Positions 48,415 through 58,500 of a DNA stretch of 64,000 bases are shown one piece after another. The notes beneath the pieces are model-generated. The model was not told where the DNA came from. It worked only from the letters and a program-made list of their open reading frames with translations, and did not search any database. Source of the stretch: Vitellaria paradoxa (Eukaryota; Streptophyta; Magnoliopsida; Ericales; Sapotaceae); NCBI GenBank assembly GCA_019916065.1, contig CM034244.1, positions 29,690,471 through 29,754,470 of the forward strand, written 5' to 3'. Every line of letters begins with the position of its first letter. The stretch's first letter is position 1. The position numbers were made by a program, and so were the translations under genes.

Positions 48415-49660
48415 TCGATGACAAATTATGCCCTTTGGAAATTTGAATTCAAGGACATTCTTTTCTCTACAAAGATCTGTAGGACCCTTTTGGAAAACAA
48501 ATGAATGAAACCTACTGAATAGAAAAACAATAGGGTAAATTCAAGAGTAAATCAAGGATGAGGTGTTTTACTATGTAGCCTACAAGACCAGTGCTTACTC
48601 ACTTTGGATGAAGTTGGAGGAGATGTATAGTTAAAAATATCTTAGAACAAGGCACTGGTAATGTGGAGGTTTGTGAACATGAAGTTTAAGAATAGGATTT
48701 CAGTGGCAATGCATACCAATGACTTCCAAAACTAGGTAAATCAGCTAGTTAGTGTTGACTTAAATTTTAATGATGAGATCCATGCATTACTGCTCTTGAG
48801 TTGTCTATCTCAGCACCAAATGGGAAGTTGACCATAGGGATGGTCAATGACGCATTGTTCAGTGAAGAGGTAAGAAGGAAGGAAATGGACATGAACAATG
48901 ACAATGAGTCACAAGCTCTAGTTATAGAAGGGAGCAAAGATAAAAGCTAGGCAAGGAGTAGTAATGATAGAGGCTGGTCCATGTCCAAGTTAAGAGATCA
49001 CAAGATTATTTGTTTTATTCTATAATTAAGAAGGACATAAAATTACCCAAACTATAAAGCATGGAAATAAAAAGAAAAGAAGATAAGACCAATTAGAATT
49101 AATAGCAGCATATTTAGACTCGAGGATGTTGTGGCTTTACAAGCTGCACTAAAATTAGCAAAAGTATGAAAATTAGACCTGATATTAGATATAGGGTGAC
49201 CTTATCATATGTATGGTGGATGGAAAAAAATTCAACAACTATGAGCCATGCGATGGTAGATTCATTCGGATAACTAACAATATGGCTAGTAGAGTTGTTG
49301 GTAAGAGGGTAGTCCAATTCTATTTGGAAAATGGGAGAACCATGAAGTTGTTCGAGTTAGGACATGTACTTTGATTGAAGAAGAATCTGATCTGACTAGA
49401 CATATTAGATTCAAAAGGGCACAGTATCTTAGCCACAGGAGGAGACATGACCGCATGCAAAAGGGCCACAAAATTGCTGCAAAGAAGTAAGAGTGATGGA
49501 CTGTATAGGCTTACAAGAAGTGTGAAGACAAGAAGAGCTGTTATCCAACACAAGTCTAATACTATAGGTAGAAGATGTGAACAAAAGAAGCAACGATCGT
49601 ATGAGTGCACACGAAATAGGCACATGATTGCTCCCTTCTATAACTATAGTGCACAGTAAG
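48415..49660 (+). pseudogene. Copia gag and protease / pre-integrase remnants
   Basis: Broken frames give, in order: YALWKFEFKDILFS (start of gag), KALVMWRFVNMKFKNRISVA and DLNFNDEIHALLLLSCLS (centre of the copia gag domain), an EGH zinc-knuckle trace, LILDIG, stop, PYHMYGGW near 49170-49215 (the protease start, where D-S/T-G is degraded), ITNNMASRVVG and VQFYLENGRTMKL, and SDGLYRL near 49495 (GAG-pre-integrase). Many stops and frameshifts occur. The pol part after this point was lost. Confidence 0.75.
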
Positions 49661-50283
49661 AAGTAATGAAAGATACGCAAGAATCAAGCTAGAGTAAGAT
49701 GAGTGCTATCGATGTTAAGAATAGTTCTGTAGTACCCGGTATTTAAATTTTCGCCATTTATGTATTATTTTAGGGATAATAAAATATTTAAAATGAAATT
49801 GTATAATTTATTCTATTTTTCTCTGGGCGGGGGTGTAGGCCGAATTGATATTTGGTAGGACAACTGGGCCAGACCATGCCTTTCTTTTCTCTTTTCTTTC
49901 TTTTTTTTTTCTTTTTCTTATTTTTTTCTTCTTTCTTTTTCTTCTTTTTTTCTTGGTTTTGTCTCCCCTCGTGGGTCTTCCAGGGGAGGACAGGGAGAGA
50001 AAGAAGAGAGAGAGAGGGGGGAAGTAAAAAAGCGATCCGGGAAAGAAAAAAAGTAAATTCGGGTAGTTTTTGACACCGTGAACGATATGGCGGTGTCCGT
50101 TTCACGTGATTTCGCTCGAGTTGAGATATATCGATGCCGAAAGGTTAGATGCCTAAATTAAAATATCTTCATTTCTTATTTTCTCTTCAGATATGAGGTA
50201 AATGGGACTTATATTTGTGTTCTAGACATTGTACAGATCATTTTGGTATATTTATATGCTTGATTTGGTAAACTTTTGTGAGA

Positions 50284-50315
<32 letters not shown>

Positions 50316-50574
50316 CACCGGTATATATATATGCGTATATGTGTTGAATTTTTCATACTTTTGAGTTATGATAATTATATAAATGAGATATAGAGATTTT
50401 AGGATAAATTTTTATATGTTCATTTTATGTGGAAGTGAGTAAATTTAGACTAACAATGTGAAATCAGTCCAAATTGGAAGCTAACTTCACTGGGCATTCA
50501 TTGGAAGATGAAACGAGAAAAAAAAAAAAAAAGAGGAAAAAGGAAAACAATAAAGAAAATATTTAGAGATATTA

Positions 50575-50728
50575 CTACTTTGGCCCCAAAGTTTTTGGCA
50601 ATTACAAATTGACCCAAAGTTTTAGATAATTACAAAATGGCCCCAAAGTTTTAGATAATTACAAGTGACCCCCAAGAGTTTAAATAATTACAAAATAACC
50701 CCCAAAGGTTTAAATAATTACAAAGTGG
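50575..50728. repeat. ~30 bp tandem repeats in the solo LTR
   Basis: About five units of 'ggccccaaagttttagataattacaaaat' with small changes. At the equivalent place the related LTR at 32334-34484 carries the TGTCCGGACA cluster. Confidence 0.8.
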
Positions 50729-51139
50729 GAAATTATAGTTGATGTTACAAAATTAAAAAGATGTTAGAAAAAGTGTAAATTTTGAGACTTAAGGCATGTT
50801 TTATTTTATAATGCTAATGATAAAAAAGAATCCTATTTGTGATTAAATTATATGAGATATAATTGATGATAATTGAATCATATGAGACATAATTGATAAT
50901 TAATATAGCATGCTTTGTTAATGTTATGAACTCTTGAAGAGAATTATTATGTATAATTGAGCATGTCATGTGCATTGAGGCTAGGGCGGCATCATCTGTT
51001 TTATGTTGAAAATATTAATTGGTTGAGAGTGCCACATTCATATTGTGACGTGTTAAGACATAGGTTATGTATGTGGATTGGGTTCACAGTTTGGGAAAAA
51101 TGAGAAAATGAGATTTTGAAAATATCAGATGATCCACAG

Positions 51140-51178
<39 letters not shown>

Positions 51179-51282
51179 GGTTAGTCATTTAAAGTTGGGC
51201 ATTAATATCGAGGTGAGATATTATAAGATTTTTCGGACTATAATCGGATCCTGCTTAAGATAAACAGATGCCTGACTAGGGG

Positions 51283-51655
51283 TGTAAGATGGTTCCCTAG
51301 CAAAAGGACAATGGGGTGTAACACGGTTCTCCTGAGTCTTAACTGATTGGGGGAGTAATCCGGTTCCCCAATCGCTATTTTTATTGATTAGCCTTCTTGA
51401 GATAAGTGGATGCTTGACTAAGGGTGTAACACGGTTCCCTATCAGAAGGGACAGGGGTTGTAACACGGCTCCCCTGAGTCTTACACCAATGGGGGTGTTA
51501 CCCGGTTCCCCAACCGCTATTTGTATTGCTTATCCTGCTTGAGATAAGTAGATGCATAACTAGGGGTGTAACACGGTTCCCTATCAGAAGGGCCAAGTGG
51601 TATAACACGGTTCCCCTAAGTCTTACACCAATGGGAGTATAACACGCTTCCCCAT
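51283..51655. repeat. Repeats of 'gtaacacggttccc' in the solo LTR
   Basis: The word gtaacacggttccc or a near variant occurs about nine times, arranged in three larger units of roughly 125-150 bp that each begin with 'cttgagataagtagatgc'. The related LTR has a shortened version at 33040-33180 in reverse. Confidence 0.8.
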
Positions 51656-52550
51656 TTGGTTTATATATATATACTGAGATAATGTGATTGTTACATCTAT
51701 TGATAAGATGCAGGAATTATTATATTGATCATGAGTTTAGTCATGAAACAAGGGATATAAAATAGGAACTATGGTGACCTGATTCCCGAGGTAGGATACA
51801 TAGGTAACTTAGGCTAGAGTAGCCTGAGTCCGGTCTAAACTATGGGTGATAATGATTATGTTTAGTTTTCTTAACTAAAAGTTGAATTACGTTATTGACA
51901 AATGGATGACTACACAATCAAATATTATTTTATCTGGGAATAAGTAATGATTTTGGGTATTTTGATAATTTTAATTTAATGTGAATTGAATTTGAATAAG
52001 ATTTTATTATTTATTTGGGTTTTCACATTTCCATACTGTTCATTCCGAACAATTAAGTTAGGGGCATGACAGGTTCACAAACAGAAGCTCAGAGTAAAAA
52101 AACAATGTTGATTCTAAAAAGTGGTACCATAATAGAGATGACAGTGAGGCCGAAACATGCTGCTTTTACTTTCAATAGAAATACAAATAGTGGTGGAGAT
52201 TTCTCCAAGACGAAGTGCACAAAAAGTGGAGAAGCGGAGTCACTACAAAATGACAAATAAGTAATCTTTATATGACATCCTGAAATAAGGGTGCAAGACA
52301 TCTTAGTAAGAGTTGCAAGACACTCTAAAAGAAGATGTCAATAGTCTAAGACATGAAGTTGTCAAAGGTATGACCAATGATAGTGGCAATGGAGGATATT
52401 TTCGATATAGTCACGAATTGGGCAACAATTGCTATCTTAAGTTGGAGATGCAATTAACGATGGATGAAATTGTTGCATATTTTTTTGCAGGCATCTCGGT
52501 CAGGAGGTGTAGATGCAATTTGTCCACCCACATTGAGTGGAGGGGATGAT

Positions 52551-52898
52551 TGTTGGCTTTGATCAATTCTCCACCCAACATGTGGGTGGAGTTTTCCATC
52601 AAGAAACAATGAAAGGTACTCCCTTTACTCCTTGGTTTGTTTAATTAATTAATTAATTTTTTTCATTTGTTTATAATTTAAGAGAAAAATATATACGAGA
52701 TGCGAGGATGACAATGATGTATGGGTGAGACCAAAGAGTATTGTAAGTTATGTGTAAAAGGTTATAAATCCTCTACCATTGTACAATAAAATGAGAAATT
52801 TTTGTGAACATAAGCAATTGACCAAACTATGTAAAGTTACTGTGTTAATTTTGCTTTCGTTTGTATTTTATTTTAGATGGATATGAAAATTTTCAACA
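52551..52898 (+). repeat. 3' LTR of the 47.4-52.9 kb copia element
   Basis: It starts TGTTGGCTTTGATC after the polypurine tract at about 52539-52550 and ends TTTTCAACA. Confidence 0.9.
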
Positions 52899-53188
52899 GC
52901 TTTGACTTTTTACTTGGTCAACCTAAACTTTAAATTATTTTTTATTGATTTACTCCTAGTCTTGAATAATGCATTGTCCCGAGCAGGCTGGAGAGTTAAT
53001 CGAAAGGGGTTTTTGGAGGCCGATCACCATTTATAGACTTATAAAGATTTAAGTCATACCCAAAAAACTTGTTTGTGAATAAGTCACACTTGTAACAAAA
53101 AGACAAAAAAGGACATCACGCGATTTTCACTATATTTCAAAACTGCTAGTTTTATCCGAAAATAGTGCATACTTCACTCATAACTTCC

Positions 53189-53434
53189 GCGACTTTCTAT
53201 CTTCTTTACAAAGCAAGTAAAACCGATTTTGGGAAACAAAATCAAAACTATTTGGGAAAAACCTAATTCTGCGACTTTCCATATTCTTTATAAAGCAACC
53301 AAAATCGATTTTTGGAAACAAAATCAAAACTATTTGGGAGAAACGTAATTCTGCGACTTTCCATCTTCTTTACAAAGCAAGCAAAATCGATTTTTAGAAA
53401 CAAAATCAAAACTGTTTGGAAAAAACTTAAATCG
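53189..53434. repeat. 82 bp tandem array, three copies
   Basis: Copies start with GCGACTTTC at 53189, 53271 and 53353 and contain 'tttacaaagcaa', 'aaatcgattttt' and 'caaaatcaaaacta'. The period is constant. Confidence 0.85.
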
Positions 53435-53559
53435 ATCATCTTTTCTAAGTATCTTTATTTTTTCTGATTTTGGTATTGTTTTAAAGATAGCTCAAAATGC
53501 TAATCAATCCCATGGATTTCTCTTGCCCAGAACTTGTCATCTGCTTATAATTCATGGGG

Positions 53560-54560
53560 TTGTTTTGAAACAGTACCGGTACTATTTTCATACTACCATA
53601 AAAAACATCAATCGATGCATAACACAAACCATCCATACGAGCCAACATCATCATATAGAACAGTACCACATAATAAAACAGTACCGCATAAAAAATAGTA
53701 CCTCATTAAAACAGCAGAATTCTTTGTGCGTGGTACTTCTTTTTGTGTTTAATGGTGGTCTTTGAATAAAAAATACATTTGATACTGTGTTTATACGATA
53801 ATACATCTTACTAAAAATAGTACCACATAATAAAACAATACCGCATAAAAAATAATACCGCATAAAAAATAGTACCTCATTAAAACAGCACCATTTTTTG
53901 TACGTGGTACTTCTTTTTGTGTTTAATGGTGGTCTTTGAATACTAGATACATTTGGTACTGTGTTTATACGATAATGCATCTTACTAGAAACAATACCAT
54001 ATAGAACAGTACCGCATAAAAAACAGTACCTAATTAAAACAACACAATTCTTTGTATGTGGTACTTCTTTTTGTGTTTAATGGTGGTCTTTGAATACTAG
54101 ATATATTTGGTACTGTGTTTATACGATAATACATCTTATTAGAAATATTACCACATAATAAAACAGTACCGCATAAAAAACAGTACCTAATTAAAAAGCA
54201 CAATTCTTTGTATGAGGTACTTCTTTTTGTGTTTAATGGTGGTCTTTGAATATTAGATACATTTGGTACTGTGTTTATATGATAATACATCTTACTAGAA
54301 AGAGTATCACATAATAAAACAGTACCGCATAAAAAACAGTACCTAATTAAAACAGCACAATTCTTTGTATATGGTACTTTTTTGTGTTTAATGATGGTCT
54401 TTGAATACTAGATACATTTGGTACTGTGTTTATACGATAATACATATTACTGGAAACAGTGCCACATAGAACAGTACCACATAATAAAATAGTACTGCGT
54501 AAAAAAATAGTACCGAATTAAAACAGTATCATATGTATGTGGTACTTCTTGCTAAAATTC
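53560..54560. repeat. ~155-175 bp tandem array, about five copies
   Basis: GGTACTTCTTTTTGTGTTTA (or a near variant) begins each unit at 53732, 53906, 54060, 54216 and 54373, with a partial unit at 54541. Each unit then has 'atggtggtctttgaata', 'tttggtactgtgtttata' and several 'acagtaccrcataa' words. The units are very alike, so expansion was fairly recent. The long frames across it are by-products of the repeat. Confidence 0.88.
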
Positions 54561-55020
54561 AACAAAAAAATTATGAACATTAACATACCATTATTTGCAT
54601 CATTGTCCATAGTTATTTATGGCCTTTTAACCGACTTTTATCTCATTACCTGCTTGTTCAAATAAAAAATATACCATATATTTTCACGCGATTTCTAAGG
54701 AATGAAACAAAAATGAAAAAACGTGATTTGTGGTTACCACAATTTCCGGCAACTTCCGTCTCAGTTAATTATAGAAACAAAGGGCATTTAAGTCATATTA
54801 TAAATTATATTTAAAACTAAGTCGTGTGACCTACTCAAAAGTGTGACTTAAATACAAATTTTTCTACATTAATGCGACTTAAAAGCAATACTTTTTTTTG
54901 GTATGACTAATAGTCTTAAAAAATTATAAAATATGACTTAAATACAATTTTTCATAATTGAAACTGGTGTCCAAAGTCCCCTATCCTCAATTATATTAAA
55001 AAAAAAAAGGGTAACTAAAT

Positions 55021-55200
55021 TCTTTTGTATTGGGCTATTTTATGGTCCTTTATCGGCCCAATCAAATTTTTGTGAGGGGCCAACTCTAGTCCCGATCAGA
55101 TTACACGTGTGAAAAGAAACTCTCACGTGTTTAGGGTTCACTACTTTGGAATTTATTTATCTCAGACAAAAGCATCGATCTTTGCCTCCGTTTCTGGTTC
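55021..55200 (+). promoter_or_regulatory. RPL10A promoter with site II, G-box and telo-box motifs
   Basis: Site II elements (TGGGCY type) lie at 55031-55036 (TGGGCT) and, inverted, at 55055-55060 (GGCCCA). Two G-boxes CACGTG lie at 55104-55109 and 55124-55129. A telo-box-like AACCCTAA occurs inverted at about 55130-55138, and AAACCCTAA occurs at 55223-55231 in the leader. Site II plus telo-box is the usual combination in plant ribosomal protein promoters; site II is bound by TCP factors. Confidence 0.75.
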
Positions 55201-55530
55201 CCTCGTCTCTTTGGCCAATCGCAAACCCTAATCAAGGGTTTCTTCTCAGGTACTCGTTCTGTTACTTATGGTGTTTTACTATCGAATCTGTGTGTTTCCA
55301 AGTGATTATTTCGTTTGGTTGCTAGGAAAGCTCAGGAAAATGAACGAGAAACTATGGTGTTCTCTTGCTTCGCTAAAAACTAATGTTTCTTGTACTGGGC
55401 TCATTGATGAAATATGAAATTGTTTAAGTGAGGAGAAACTACTGTAACTAAATGATTGACCTTTTTTTTTTTCTTTTCTTTTTCCCTGTTTTAATGACAG
55501 TGAATCTGAAGAGAGGAGAAAGCTTCAGCC
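55201..55530 (+). other. RPL10A 5' leader with a leader intron
   Basis: The first leader exon ends in TTCTCAG at about 55249, followed by the donor GTACTCG. The acceptor TTAATGACAG ends at 55500 and a 30 bp second leader exon leads to the ATG at 55531. Introns in the leader are common in plant ribosomal protein genes; this one is about 251 bp and is inferred from splice-site sequence only. Confidence 0.6.
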
Positions 55531-55535
55531 ATGAG
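55531..55535 (+). CDS. RPL10A: RPL10A exon 1 coding part (ATG AG)
   Basis: Only five coding bases precede the donor GTATGTG. The split second codon AG|T gives Ser, the usual second residue. A start codon isolated by an early intron is common in plant ribosomal protein genes. Confidence 0.85.
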
Positions 55536-58500
55536 GTATGTGAAGTGTCTTTTGGTTATGTCAATGGTGTGCTCCGTTGAGTATGTTTTGTTGATAGGTA
55601 GCTATTCTACAATTGAATGAATATTTGTTTTTAAATTTTTTGGGGCTATATTTACTCTAAAATTTGCAACTTTATGCTGTTCGTCGCGGAGTTGTCTATT
55701 TCACTGGTCAATAGCCAAGTCTTTACAATTACATAAAAACTGAATGCATTCTATGTGAAACTTATGAAACTAAGTCATCATTTTTTATTGACACTGATGT
55801 AATCTGAACTTTATGTGAAAGTAGTTAATGCAGGTGGTGGGAAATATTGAGCATCAATTGTCTCTGTTGCTTTTATATTGAATTATTATTAAAAAAAAAT
55901 TAAAACGTGGGTGTCAACAGTGTTCAACTTCTTATTAGAGCACATATACAGACAAGGATACGGCGATTTTGATAAAATGAGAATATAGAGACAATGGGGA
56001 TGCAATAGAAAAATATAATTTTTATTATGTTTATATGCAAATATAACATACACAAGAAAACTAATTCACTAATTCAATTTATAATTTAACACAACATAAC
56101 AAAATATGGGAAATAAAATTTTTTGATTTTAGAGGTTTTCGGCTATTCAATTCTAGGCTTGTTTTCATCATATATTTGAATAAGAAATGACTAAATGTTT
56201 GGGTACGCCATGCATCATATCCTACGTGTATCACAGTGCCCTATGTCGGATACAGCTTCCATTTTAAGTTTCTGTGACGTCAAATTTTATATTGAATTAT
56301 TAGCCACCTGATTAATAAGTCTTGTTATACTCTAGTTTTTTGGTGTATTTTACATGATGCAGTGTCCGGAAGTCAATCATCTATTTCTAGTTATTAAATT
56401 TCAGCCATTTATATTGTTTCTTGCAAGATATTTTTATCTTATCCTTTATAACTATATTGAATCTTGTTCCGATCTGCAGTAAGCTTCAGAGTGATGCCTT
56501 AAGGGAAGCCATCTCTCAAATAGTTGGTGATGCCAAGGAAAAAAAGCGTAACTTCACTGAAACAATTGAGCTACAGATTGGTTTGAAAAACTATGATCCT
56601 CAGAAGGATAAGCGTTTTAGTGGTTCTGTGAAGTTGCCCCACATCCCTCGTCCTAAGATGAAGGTTTGCATGCTTGGTGATGCTCAGCATGTGGAAGAGG
56701 TAATCCTTCAATACAAACTAAAGCTTGTTTTGTTTTGAGCTAAACATTTTATTGCAAGCATCAAATTTATATTTTTATGCTCTTCATTATCTTGTGGATT
56801 TTAACTATCTATTTTAGATAATCTTGCACCTTCACAGATGTAAATATGAATACATGCATGAATGTTGTTTTAGTAGGCTTTCTTTTTCCTTTTGGGAAGT
56901 AAATACTATATTAAAAAGAAAGCATCAAGCCGATGCCGCCTAAGTACAAAAACACACACAATGAGTGCCTAAGAAATATCCATGTGCTCAATGTAATGTA
57001 AAAAACTGTGTAAATCCAGTTTTCTTTGCTATATATCTTCATAATAGAAAACTGTTTAGGAAAAAGCAAGCAACATATGTTGCAATTTTTAGTTTCACAC
57101 TTCCTCGCTTGTAAGAGGAAGGATAATGTTCAAACATTTGATTTAATCTTGAAGAAGAGTGCTTCTGCTCTTATTTTAGGTCATTGATTCTTAGATATGT
57201 TGGGCCATTTGATTCATGCCCTTTCTATCGAGGTGATTCTTTACACATTATACTGCAGGCTGAAAAGATAGGTCTGGAGTATATGGATGTGGAAGGGTTG
57301 AAGAAGCTCAACAAAAACAAGAAATTGGTTAAGAAGCTTGCTAAGAAATACCATGCCTTCTTAGCTTCAGAAGCTGTCATCAAGCAGATTCCTCGACTAT
57401 TAGGCCCTGGTCTCAACAAAGCAGGCAAGTTTATTTTGGGAATCAAAAATTAGGTTATGTTCTTTTGCTCTGAATTAATATCTCTTTTGTGGAATCGAGA
57501 TCTTTTACTGTTGGACTTCAATCGTGACTTTTATGAATGATGCTAGTTTGTTGTCTTTTGCCTTTGTGATAATTACTATCACTTTTTTTTTTATTTGGAA
57601 TTTTTCATTATGAATTTATAATTCAATCCATGATGAGGTGAATTTCTATCAAAAAACACCATGATATTGTGTTTCAATGTTTGGCTCCCTTGTACGCTTG
57701 CACGCATTTCCTTCTCGTGAACTAAACATGCAATTCTGCATTAGTGGTTGCATAGTCTCTCTCTCTCATATGTAAGATTACCAATTGCCTGATTAAAGCA
57801 TGTGGTGAATGTTGTTTTATCGGTAGGTGGGAATGAACGAAATGCTCATTCCATTCCTCATATTTGGCTACATATTTTAAATATAATGAAATAAAACAAA
57901 ATATAATAAAAATTACTAACATTATTTTTTTAAAAACTTTCAAAATAAATATTATTTTCGGAGCGCAAATTTGAGAAAAAAATGGCCTAGGGTAAAATGA
58001 TCATTTTACAACTTGAGTTCAAATTGGGTCAAAATTTTCTCAATTATTAAGAAACATGTTAATAAATATTTTTTAGTCTTTTGGTTGCCTAAAATACAAA
58101 TTTTGCCCAAAAAAGGCCCGGGTGCAAAATAGTCATTTTATAATTTGAATTTAGATTGGACTGAAATTTGTTTAATTATTAAGAAATATGTTAAGGATTT
58201 TTTTTAACCTTTTGGGTAGCTTAGAATGCGAATTTGGACAAAAAATAGCCTAAGGGTAAAATTTTATTAGTTATCAAGAAACATATCGATACATATTTTT
58301 TAACCTTTTGGGAAGCCCAAAATGGAAATTTGGACAAAAAACAAACCCAGAGATAAAATAGTCATTTTACAACTTGAGTTCGGATTAGATCAAAATTTAC
58401 TTAATTATTAAGTAATATGAAAGATTTTTATTAGTCTTTTGGAAGCTTGAAATATGAATTTGTAAAAAAAAAAAAAAGGACCTTGGGATAAAACAGTCAT

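Larger units (their letters stand above)
49728..52071 (+). mobile_element. Gypsy-like solo LTR inside the copia element
   Basis: It begins TGTAGTACCCGG and ends GGGGCATGACA; AGTTC (49723-49727) and GGTTC (52072-52076) flank it as a 5 bp duplication with one mismatch. At 2344 bp it is collinear with the reverse of 32334-34484. Internal features are a CT/GA-rich block (49880-50050), an (AT)n tract (50288-50314), ~30 bp repeats (50575-50725), a second AT tract (51140-51172) and 'ggtgtaacacggttcccc' repeats (51283-51655). No coding region is present. Confidence 0.87.
47438..52898 (+). mobile_element. Ty1/copia retrotransposon, internally deleted, with nested solo LTR
   Basis: The LTRs at 47438-47824 and 52551-52898 are collinear; the right one has clean TGTTGG...CAACA termini. 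ACTTT (47433-47437) and GCTTT (52899-52903) flank it, a 5 bp duplication with one mismatch. A primer site and a polypurine tract (GGAGGGGATGAT) adjoin the LTRs. Without the solo LTR at 49728-52071 the element is only about 3.1 kb; gag, the protease start and a GAG-pre-integrase piece are recognisable but the integrase core, reverse transcriptase and RNase H are not. Confidence 0.88.
53040..54935. mobile_element. Probable non-autonomous element built from tandem arrays
   Basis: The edges share inverted words: 'atttaagtcatacccaaaaaa' with 'agtcacacttg' on the left, and 'gtgtgacttaaat' with 'ttttttggtatgactaata' on the right. 'cacgcgatttt' also occurs near both ends. Between them lie two tandem arrays described separately. 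Exact termini and target duplication could not be set, so this is a hypothesis that the arrays belong to one element. Confidence 0.4.

Noticed and set aside
49788..50105. 105-codon Lys/Glu-rich frame and its Phe-rich opposite-strand partners
   Set aside because: A by-product of the CT/GA-rich block of the solo LTR; related LTRs do not conserve a frame.
53651..54290. Frames with repeated INTVPNVSSIQRPPLNTKRST units
   Set aside because: They follow the period of the DNA tandem array and are interrupted at each unit; there is no sign of selection on the protein.
53732..54560. Regularly spaced repeats as a CRISPR-like array
   Set aside because: The genome is eukaryotic, units are contiguous at ~155-175 bp with no unique spacers, and no cas genes exist.
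57425..57434. GT donor a few bases downstream of the RPL10A GC donor (AA|GTTTAT)
   Set aside because: Using it would put KES in place of the conserved GKFPT and shift the frame of exon 4.
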